Assembly (NCBI RefSeq): GCF_019175285.1 | Contig: NC_056527.1 | Location: 118,900,133 to 118,964,132, forward strand | Length of the DNA stretch: 64,000 bases | Source of the DNA: Sceloporus undulatus | Lineage: Eukaryota > Chordata > Lepidosauria > Squamata > Phrynosomatidae | Reading direction: 5' to 3' | In this document: piece after piece, positions 55,801-64,000 of the stretch | Position numbering within the stretch: the stretch's first letter is position 1 | How the letters are laid out: the number at the start of each line of letters is the position of its first letter | Translations under genes and position numbers: made by a program | The notes under the pieces: generated by a model | Database searches by the model: none | What the model saw: only the letters and a program-made list of their open reading frames with translations | Told to the model about the DNA's origin: nothing

Positions 55801-57070
55801 AAATATCTAGACAGAATGATTATATACATATATATATGAGGAAATACTCTATCTGAGAATAAAATTACTTATGCGAATTCTACACAAGAGGACATTCTTT
55901 ATGAAAGCATGAGAGAATCTGTGAGGAAATATTCTATACGTGAATTAAATCCTGTCTGAGACTATTCTACATGAAAATAGGAGAGAATACATGAAGAACA
56001 CTTTATGCAAAAATAAAATCATGCCAGAATTCTATCAGAGAATATTCTCTGAGGAGAATCAAACTGTAAAACGGCAAGACTTGGCTTCCAGAACTTGGTC
56101 CAAAAACCTCCCAAAGGCGATGTGTTCTTTTAGCGCATATCGTTTCTAAGTGCGTTTCTCTTTTTTACTGTACTCTGAACAATTGGCCTGTTTTAACCCT
56201 GCGACAGTTTCATTCCATTTTAACAATGTTTTTAATGGTGTAACTTTTCAGACGGAAAGTGGCTTTGGGTCCCAGTTTTGGCAAAGAAGTGGGATACGAA
56301 CGAATAGCCAATAAACAGACAGGGCCATCTTGGTTGCCCTTCTCTGGACCTGTCCCAGATCGCCAATATTATCATCCTCCTTGAACGGCGTCAATGACGC
56401 AGGATCCCGGATATTTCCGCAACGTTCACGCTGACGGCGTTGAACAAATTGCCAACTTCGCCCCACAAAAATCCACACTGACATTTGGGCTGAGCCTTCA
56501 GGGTTTTTTAATGGGCAAGGCTACAGAAGATCAAGCGTCTTCACCATCGAAATGATGAGACCAGGAGGGCCCCAGGCGGTTCTTCGCATGCGTTGGGGCA
56601 GTTTCCTACCCAGCAAGGGTCCAAGAAACTAAACCCAAATTCTGTTTCTCAAGGGGGGAAACAGGAAGAAAATTGGAACTGGGGCAAAAACATAACCAGG
56701 GTTGCATCCACACTGGAGAAATAACCCAGTTTGGCATTGCTTTTCAGCATCCTGGCTCAAGGCTATGGAATTCTGGGAGTTGGAGTTTGTTGTGGGCACA
56801 GAGCAGAGCTTAAGGAAGGCAGGCCCCACAACATACTCCAACTCCCAGAATTCCATAGCCTTGAGCCACAAAGAGTTAAAGCGGTGCCAAACTGGGTTAT
56901 TTCCTCAGTGTGGATGTAGCCCTAGATGGGGGAACCCACCAGCTTTGGACAATTCCCAGAACGCTGGCAGAAGGGATGCTTGGAGCCGGAGTCTAAAAAA
57001 GCTCTGGATGAACAAAAATACATCTTTTCGTTGTTGTTGTTGCTTCCATAGTTAACAATAATTTAAAACT
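55801..57070. other. Intergenic repeats between the RAMP4-like and P5B ATPase genes
   Basis: 55840-56060 has three or four loose repeats of a GAGAATA...ATTCTA motif (AGGAAATACTCTATCTGAGA and similar). 56246-56312 is a repeat tail. 56318-56410 resembles old reversed CR1 (CCCTTCTCTGGACCTGTCCC). No exon was seen. Confidence 0.45.
56701..56922. mobile_element. Full-length palindromic hAT-like MITE
   Basis: The outer ends GTTGCATCCACACTGGAGAA and (reversed right end) GCTACATCCACACTGAGGAA, then AACCCAGTTTGGCA, are mirrored, as are the inner arms CAAGGCTATGGAATTCTGGG. Arms are about 85 bases. It is the best copy of the family also found at 48058, 49401, 52010 and, more diverged, 60312-60862. Confidence 0.85.
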
Positions 57071-57088
57071 TCATACATAAAATTATCT

Positions 57089-57094
57089 TTTATT
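57089..57094 (-). terminator. Candidate polyadenylation signal of the P5B ATPase gene
   Basis: AATAAA on the minus strand about 415 bases after the stop codon at 57508-57510. Confidence 0.5.
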
Positions 57095-57507
57095 TCTTTC
57101 CTTATTTAAAAAAAAGGGGTAAAAGGGCCCCCCCTTGGGAGGCTGCTCCGCTAAAACCTCTCTCCGTCCATTGAATGGACATGGATCCTCCTGACCTAAA
57201 CTGGTACCCTAAGAAGGTAACGGATGGAATGGAGGCTGGATACTGGTATCTGTGGTTTGGAGGTTCGCGATCTCACCAGAGCTTGGAAACGTCCCTCCCT
57301 TTTCAGACTACAACTCCCAGAATCCCCCACTGGCCAGCCACTGTGGGGGAATTTTCCAACCTCTGGTGATTTATGGAAATATTAGTAGCTTCTCTTTCCT
57401 GCAGGTACCGTAATTTCTGGAATATTCTGATAGATATTTTCTGCACCCAGAAGCAGAACCAGAAGACCGGGAGGCAGATGAGGGCCGCCTCTCCATCGAC
57501 CTGACTG

Positions 57508-60500
57508 TCATGCGCTGCTCTCAGCCGGCGGCCCTCGGCCTTTGGTGCTGGTCTTCGGCTGTGGGGGCCAGTCGGGGTCGAAGAGGAGCTCCTGCGCCAG
57601 GCGCTTGTATTTGGCCCGGGGAGGGGCCTGACGGCGGCAGGAGTAGCCAGGGGCCATTTCGTCCAGCTCCAGCTGCAAGGGAGGGAAAAAGAAGAGGTGA
57701 GCAGGCTGCGTGGCAACCAAAGAAAGAAGCACCAAGAATGGAGAGGGGATCATAGAGTTGGAAGAGACCTCCAGGAACCATCCAGTCCAACCCCATTCTG
57801 CCATGCAGGAACTCTCAATCAATCAAGCATCCCTGACAGATGGTCATCCAGGGAAGGAGCTACAGTGGTACCCCGGGTTACGAAATTAATTCGTTCCGCG
57901 GTTAATTTCGTAACCCGAAATACCTTCGTAAGCCGAATTCCCATAGGCGCTAATGGAAAAAAATAGCTCTCTGCTGCCCTCCGGTGGCGAAATAGCGCCG
58001 CGGTTTTTTCGTAACCCGAAAAAACCTTCGTAACCCGAAACAATAAATCCCTATGGGATTTATTCGTATCCCGAAAAATTCGTAACCTGGGTAATTCGTA
58101 TCCCGGGGTACCACTGTACTCACTTTGCCTCAAGTAGTGCCTCTTTTAAGAGAGACAGCGCATGGACTAGTGCTTATGTGTGAGTCGTTGGATACCACTC
58201 TGTGCCTTCAAGTCGACCCCAACTAATGGTGACCCTATACTGGGTTTTCTTGGCATGATTTCTTCAGATCAGCTTTGCCACCATGGCCTTCCATGAGGCT
58301 AAGAGAGAGTGCCTACCCCACAGTTACCCAGGGGTTTCCATGGCCGAGCAGGGATTTGAACCCTGGTCCCCCAGAGTCTTGGTCCAATACTCAAACTGCT
58401 ACACTACAATGGCATGAAAAATAGGCCTTTCTGGACAAGATGTGCTCAGAGATTTTGCAGTTGCCTTCCCAAGACAGCATGATTTGGGTTTCCACAGCAG
58501 AGTGGGGTTTGATCTCTGGTCTCTCAGAATCCTAGCCCAAACTTCCAACTATTACACCACGCTGGCTCACACTTCTGGCAATTGTGTCCCGGGGTTTTCT
58601 GGTCCAGATTTCTCCAGAGGAGGTTTGCCTTTACTTCCTCTGAAACTGAGAGAAGGTGGCTTGCAAAAAGCCACCCAGTGGGTTTCCATAGAGGTGCAGG
58701 GATTCAAATCCTAGTTTCCCAATGGCCTGGCTCAATACCCAAAACGCTACCCCTTGCTGGCTCTCATCAATACACACGGTGATATGCCTTGAAATATGCC
58801 TCTAACAGGGTTTTCTTGGGGATATTTATTATTCAGAGGAAGTTCACCACCATTCCCTTCCTTTGGGGATGAGAGAGTATGACTTCTCTAAGATCAGCCA
58901 GTGGGTTTACACGGCAGAACAAGGATTGGAGCCCTGGTTTTCCTGATTCCTAGGTCAGCTCTTAAATCACTCTCTTGTAAAGAGTTACTAGGAAAAGGAA
59001 AAGAAAATCATAGCCAGTGGCCATAACCATAGCGTCCCATCGCCAGCACATACCCTTCCTGAACTGTGGTGCCCAGAATGGGAGACAAGATTCCTCCAGG
59101 TAAGGCCTGACCAAAGCAGAACAGAATGGCACTACAACTTCCTTACATCTGAACAATATACTCTTGTTGTGCAGCCTGGAATTGCATTGGCTTTTTTGGC
59201 TGCTGCATCATGCTGCTGACCCATGTTTAGCTTGTGGCCTACTGTGACCCCTTGATCCTTTTCACATGTACGGCTTTCAAGCCAGGGGTCCCCCATCCCA
59301 CACTTGCACACTTCATTTTTGTACCTGAGGGTAGGTGGCCTGGTTTGGATATTCATACTTCCTCCTGGTGTAGCAAACCCGCTGCCAAAGGACATCACAA
59401 TCGCAAACAAAGTTCTGGAGGAGGACAGCAACAAACACAATTGGCAGAGGAAGACAAATGTGGGGACGATTTGCACATGCATGCAACATAGTGCCCTGGG
59501 TGCAGAGCAGAGGGCTTCCCTTCCTTCCAACATCACCCATCTTCCCTGCCATGAGGAATTCGGGGGCCCAGCCTTACCTCCAGAGAGACCGACAGCACCA
59601 GGTTGCTCAGCGCCAGCACCAGAAGGATCAGCCTCCATTCGTAAGGAATACAAGCCAGCTGAGGGGGGAAAGGAAGGGCCTTGAGTCTATGGGGTGCTTC
59701 TTTGCCTGGTCCTCTCTGGAGGAGAAGGGCAAGGGAACACTCCCTGGCACAGGACAGAAACCGGAAAAGGGTCCAGGAGGGGCATCCCATTCCTGTCCCC
59801 TTCAACCCCACTTCATGCTCTGCTGCTGTTTGTCAGCCCTGTGATCTCTCCAAAGCAGAGAGCCAGTATTGAATTAATGATTTATTTTATTAAATGTTTC
59901 TCTCCTGTTAACTGAATTTAAAGCCACAACCCATGTGCAGGTTTGGATGAAATCAATGAGGCCCTCAAGGCTTTGGTAAAGAGCCTTGTTTCCACCAGGT
60001 GCGCCAGAGCCAGCTGGTCCTGCAAGGCAAAGGCCCTGCTCCCATGTCCTACTAAGTAGGAGGCTTTACCCCTGAGACCCCACTAAAGCTAGATTGAACC
60101 TAGGCCATCCAAGGGGGCAGGTGGGCAAGAATGATGGGACACTAGATAGAAGGTGTGGAAGTCAGAGGGAGCAGGACTGGAGCCTAGTTTTCTCTTCCAT
60201 CGGAAACTGACCAGTGATGCACTCCCCATCTCCCCTCTCTCTCATTCTCACTGACACAGTCCCTACAAGGGCAGCTCTCCCCAGCTCTAAGCTTGAAAAG
60301 AAAACACAACAGTGTCTCCTTCACACTACCCAGTTACAGCACTTTGGTACCATTTTAACTGCCATGGCTTTGTCCTACAGAACCCTGGGATTTGTAGTTT
60401 CATGAGGCATTCAGAATGCTCTTTTTAGCCTTCCTTTTAAGAAGGATATAGACAAGTTGGAGAAAGTTCTGAGAAGGGCAACAAGGATGGCACAGAGGTA

Positions 60501-61308
60501 TGGAGCACAAAACCTATGAGGAAAAGTTGAGGGAGCTGGGCATGTTCAGCCTGGGGAAGCGAAGACAGAAGGGTGATTTGTTGCCCTCTTTAAATACCTG
60601 AAGGGCTGCCCCAGAGAGGAGGGGAGGTCCATGTTTAAGGGTCTGAGGGTTCAGGGGGGTAGATTTCAACTGAGCAGGGGTTGGACTGTGGCATAGCACT
60701 TTGATACCACTTTATCTACCATGACTCTATCCCATGGAGCTTTGGCATTTACAGTATAGTTTTCTGAGGTGCTTGGAATTTTCTGTCAGAGAGATGTAGC
60801 GCTCCACCAAGCCACAAATTCCAGTATTGTGCAGCAGGGAGCTGTGGTGCTGTTACAAAGGGGCCCAAGTGCTGTAACTGGAGTATATGGGGAAGAGGCC
60901 CTCTTGCGTTTACATCCAGGACTGTCCCTAATGGCAGGGACTGCGGGGTGTTTCTGCCCATTTGCTAAACCCACAGATCAAGCCCCAGCAGGGATTGGCG
61001 TACGTACCTCCATCCCAAACACAGGAGGCTTTATCTCCTGCCCTGCCCTGCCCTGCCTCACAAAACGAGGCTGCCTGAGATAAGACGTCTGGACTCAGGA
61101 GTGCCCTGGGTCCCCCACCCAGCCACCCACCCAGCCGGACCACGTTGCTCACGTCCACCACAAGCTCAGAGATCCACAGCCCCAGTGGGAGGAAGGGAGG
61201 ACCCACTGCCACAGCCTACCTCAAAGAACTCATCCAGGGCTGGCATCGGCCACAGCAAGAGGAGAAGCAAAAAGCCAGAGGTGGCAAGCAGGGAGGCAAC
61301 AAAGAGAC
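57508..61308 (-). CDS. P5B-type ATPase, ATP13A3-like, C-terminal exons only
   Basis: P5B ATPases (ATP13A2-A5) are multi-pass pumps; ATP13A2 and ATP13A3 move polyamines out of late endosomes or lysosomes. Four 3' exons are seen: 61308-61220, 59658-59578, 59414-59325 and 57672-57508 (with stop), all with GT-AG borders and matching phase, giving about 141 residues. Seen are a hydrophobic span (LFVASLLATSGFLLLLLL), then PALDEFFELACIPYEWR, another span (LILLVLALSNLVLSVSLE), and the tail PRAKYKRLAQELLFDPDWPP. This closely follows human ATP13A3 (VPYQWR and [20 protein letters not shown], from memory) and less so ATP13A2. The pump's catalytic DKTG and other domains would lie upstream; no further exon was found up to 64000. 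It could be a lineage-specific paralogue, so I assign no symbol. Confidence 0.85.
57751..57851 (-). mobile_element. CR1 3' terminal fragment, reverse orientation
   Basis: Starts at ATAGAGTTGGAAGAGACCTC and ends at ACAGATGGTCATCCAG, next to the MITE at 57863. Confidence 0.85.
57863..58116. mobile_element. Well-preserved palindromic mariner/Tigger-type MITE
   Basis: The ends CAGTGGTACCCCGGGTTACG and (right, reversed) CAGTGGTACCCCGGGATACG are near identical. TA flanks both sides (57861-57862 and 58117-58118). Several TTCGTAACCCGAAA words repeat inside. It lies in the last intron of the P5B ATPase gene and has no coding capacity. Confidence 0.93.
58196..58974 (-). mobile_element. Head-to-tail array of four reversed SINEs
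   Basis: Four Sauria-type copies follow each other in the same direction: 58196-58412 (most complete, with the tail CTTCAAGTCGACCCC), 58425-58572, 58588-58767 and 58803-58974. Each carries the CCAGTGGGTTTCCAT-like middle and the reversed head ending in GCTGGCTC or similar. Copies differ enough that they are not recent duplicates of each other. Confidence 0.85.
59040..59313 (-). mobile_element. Older CR1 fragment, reverse orientation, abutting an ATPase exon
   Basis: Marks: TGTGGTGCCCAGAATGGGAG, GGTAAGGCCTGACCAAAGCA, TTTTTTGGCTGCTGCATCAT, TTGTGGCCTACTGTGACCCC. It ends about 11 bases from the donor of the exon at 59325-59414. Confidence 0.85.
60312..60862. mobile_element. Palindromic hAT-like element split by a CR1 copy
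   Basis: Left piece 60312-60430 (TCACACTACCCAGTTACAGC; AACCCTGGGATTTGTAGTTT), CR1 plus-strand piece 60435-60680 (GAGGGAGCTGGGCATGTTCA), right piece 60682-60862 in which the family text recurs (GCACTTTGATACCACTTTAT). Confidence 0.65.
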
Positions 61309-62289
61309 CTGCAAAGAGAAGGACACGCAGGATGTGAATGAGATTTGAGGTCTGGGGGCTTCCAGAACTGCTCTCTCACATGCAGACCAGGGGCCACACT
61401 TTGCCCATTCCTTGATGTAATAAGCCATAACATTTTTAAACATGGTGATCACTCAGTTTTCAAGACAAGCAGCACAAGAACACAAAACATGGCCAAATGC
61501 AGAGATAAAGAGAGGCTCCCACTGGAAAGTGTGCCCACGCTCTTGGGACCCCGAATGCCCGCTCAGGGATGGACCCCATGCCAGAGGCTGCCAGAAGACT
61601 ACTCTCCTACAAACAGGAAGGGAGATATGTATGGAGATGCCTAGGTCCTGACTAATCATGGGCTTTTAAAGTGATCACTTGAGCCTGGAACTGAACTTGG
61701 AAACAAGCTGGGCTCAAGCGAGGCCATTGGCTCCCTGGAGAAGTTTCGAAGCAGGCATTAAGGCCAGACCCAGATAGAACACATGACAACAATATGCCAG
61801 GCAAGGCGAGCCATTAACCAGGACATCAGTGCGGTATTTGAATCAGTAGCTGGAAAAACCTACTGAAAGCTGACAAGGCCCACCTTGCTGCAACACAGCA
61901 AAGGCTCGATTTTGGTTGAATTCCCACCCAGGAAGGACCCAGGTCAAGCTGACAAAGTCATGACCCAAGTACTGCGTATCCCTCCCTCAGGAGTCAACAG
62001 TGTGTTACTCATCAAAGAGTACAAGGAACAAAGAGACGGAGGGCCTGAGTCATAAATCTAGCCAAAAGGAGAAAAATAGGATGTCAATAAACAGATCTAT
62101 GTGCAATAAACAACTATGAAAAGGTCACAATAAATCTATCAATAACCAATGCTCCATATATAAAAATGGAGTATTATACTATTGTTGTTGTTATTGTACT
62201 TATTTGTTTCCCACCTTTTCTCTAGTTTGGAATGAGTAGGGACTTACAACAGTCCCTGTTTTGGGAAGAAAATGAGGTATAAATGAAGA
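61309..62289. other. Upstream intron of the P5B ATPase gene
   Basis: No further exon or clear repeat was recognised between 61309 and 62170; 62178-62251 is a short repeat tail (TTTCCCACCTTTTCTCTAGT). Confidence 0.4.
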
Positions 62290-62657
62290 TACTACAACCA
62301 TGAAGAAGGTCAGTATAACATACTGGTCTGAATGACAGACTAGGACTCCTTGAGTCCAGGGTTTGAATCCTGGCTCAGCCACAGAAACCCTCTGGGTGAC
62401 CCTGGGCAAGTCACACTCTCTCTGCCTCATAGGAAGACCTTAGACAAGCCTTGTCTGAAGAAATCTTGGCATCAAAACCCTCGAAGTCTGCCATATTGGA
62501 GACATAGTGGTTTGAGCGTTGGACTAGGATTCTGAGAGACCAGAGTTCAAATTCTGCTCAACCCTGGAAACCCACTGGATGGTTCTGAATAAGTCACTCT
62601 CTCTCAGCCTCAGAGGAAAGCAATGGTGGGAACGACCTCTAATGAAATAAAACCAAG
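62290..62657 (+). mobile_element. Two tandem Sauria-type SINEs
   Basis: Copy 1 at 62290-62482 (GGGTTTGAATCCTGGCTCAG; TGACCCTGGGCAAGTCACAC). Copy 2 at 62485-62657 (AGTGGTTTGAGCGTTGGACT; GAGTTCAAATTCTGC). Both lack the full tail. Confidence 0.85.
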
Positions 62658-62689
62658 TAAATAATACTTGGCAATAATCTTTGAAAACT

Positions 62690-64000
62690 CCTAGAGAACA
62701 GGAGAAGTCCCAGCCGACTGGAGGAGGGCAAACGTTGTCCCCATCTTCAAAAAGGGGAAGAAAGAGGATCCCAACAACTATCCTCCAGTTAGTCTGAGAT
62801 CAATCCCAGGAAAGATTCTGGAGCAGATCATTAAACAGAGAGTTTGTGAACATCTAGAAGGCAATGCCATCATCACAGAAAGTCAACATGGGTTTCAGAG
62901 AAAGAAGTCATGCCAGACAAACCTGATCTCCTTCTTTGATAAAATGACCACTTTGGTAGATGAAGGGAATGCTGTGGATATAGTAGATCTTGATTTCACT
63001 AAGGCCTTTGACAAAGTTCCCCATGACATTCTTGCAAAGAAGCTTGTAAAATGTGGACTAGACAAGGCAACTGTTAAGTGGATTTGTAACTGGTTGACCG
63101 GCCGAACCCAAAGGGTGCTCAACAATGGCTCCTTTTCATCCTGGAGAGAAGTGACCAGTGGGGCTCTGTCCTGGGCCCAGGGCTATTCAACATCTTTATC
63201 AATGACTTGGAGGACAGAATTGGGAGCATACTTATCAAATTTGCAGATGACACCAAATTAGGAGGAGTAGCTAATACTCCAGAGGACAGGATCAAGATTC
63301 AAAATGACCTGAATAGACTAGAAAGCTGGGCCAGAGCTAACAAAATAAGATTCAACACGGAGAAATGTAAGGCACTGCACTTAGGGAGGAAAAACGAAAA
63401 GCACAGATATAGGATTATGGGGGAGACCTGGCTGAATGAAACTACGTGTGAAAGGGATCTAAGAGTCCAAGTAAACCACAAGTTGAACATGAGTCAACAG
63501 TGTGATGTGGCAGCTAAAAAGGCCAATGCGATTTTAGGCTGCATCAATAGAAGTATAGCGTCTAGATCAAGAGAAGTAATAGTGCCACTGTATTCTGCTT
63601 TGGTCAGACCCCACCTGGAATATTGTGTCCAGTTCTGGGCCCCACAATTCAAAAAGGACATTGAGAAACTGGAGCCATGTGTCCAAAGGAGGGTGACTAA
63701 AATGGAAACCTTGCCCTATGAGGAACGACTCAGGGAGACGCTGGGGATGTTTAGCCTGGAGAAGGTTAAGAGGTGATATGATAGCCCTGTTTAAATACTT
63801 GAAAGGATGTCATATTGAGGAGGGAACAAGCTTGTTTTCTTCTGCTCCAGAGAACAGAACCTGGAGCAATGGATCCAAGCTGCAGGAAAAGAGATTCCAC
63901 CTCAACATTAGGAGGAACTTCCTGACAGTAAGGGCTGTTCGACAGTGGAATGCACTCCTTCCTCGGAGGATGATAGAGTCTCCTTCCTTGGAGGTCTTTA
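62690..64000 (+). mobile_element. CR1 LINE with reverse transcriptase, truncated by the window edge
   Basis: The frame reads DWRRANVVPIFKKGKK, then LDFTKAFDKVPHDIL, and, in another frame, FADDTKLGG, the catalytic ADD box of the reverse transcriptase, on to the CR1-typical FWAPQFKKDIEKLE. About ten bases appear to be missing near 63155, where CR1 usually encodes SGVPQGSVLGP; this shifts the frame from 62944-63261 to 63207-63776. From 63776 the 3' untranslated region runs to the edge. The 5' part, including the endonuclease, is absent. It is a dead copy, but little diverged. Confidence 0.93.

Noticed and set aside
60928-61212. Minus-strand frame containing LWISELVVDVSNVV as another ATPase exon
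   Set aside because: The exons at 61220 and 59658 already join in phase with continuous ATP13A3-like sequence, leaving no room for it; it reads as intron.

Overview
The window is vertebrate nuclear DNA, almost certainly from a squamate reptile (lizard). The evidence is a set of spliced vertebrate genes in a background of CR1 LINE fragments, tRNA-derived SINEs of the squamate 'Sauria' type (tRNA-like head, tail ending in a CAACAAC-type run), and many short palindromic DNA transposons of Tc1/mariner-Tigger and hAT type. No bacterial gene, CRISPR array, rRNA or free-standing tRNA was seen.

Layout. 1-6.9 kb: the end of a contig, with two indel-ridden copies of one ~1.7 kb block and repeats, closed by a 25-N gap at 6906-6930. 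9.87-20.0 kb, plus strand: two tandem beta-1,3-N-acetylglucosaminyltransferase-like genes (glycosyltransferase family 31), each with its active-site region split across the same intron; between them lie a degenerate 1.25 kb tandem repeat and a DNA transposon that carries an expanded ~106 bp minisatellite. 22.5-48.4 kb, minus strand: the complete SRRT (ARS2/Serrate) gene. All 19 coding exons could be traced, with GT-AG borders and one 857-codon reading frame, plus a non-coding first exon in a CpG/ETS promoter. 50.1-51.2 kb: a CpG-rich stretch with a weakly supported two-exon mini-gene. 53.7-55.7 kb, minus strand: a three-exon gene for a RAMP4/SERP-type ER membrane protein. 57.1-61.3 kb, minus strand: the last four coding exons of a P5B-type ATPase closest to ATP13A3; its upstream exons are not visible in this window. 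62.7-64 kb: a CR1 LINE with a recognisable reverse transcriptase, running off the right edge.

The genes do not form one pathway. SRRT is a nuclear RNA-processing factor; the GT31 pair would act in Golgi glycan extension; the RAMP4-like protein belongs at the ER translocon; the P5B ATPase is an endolysosomal polyamine pump. Exon borders were read by eye from splice sites, reading phase and remembered family sequences; no alignment was run. Repeat family names are by recognition of consensus-like motifs and their borders are approximate unless a target-site duplication is given.
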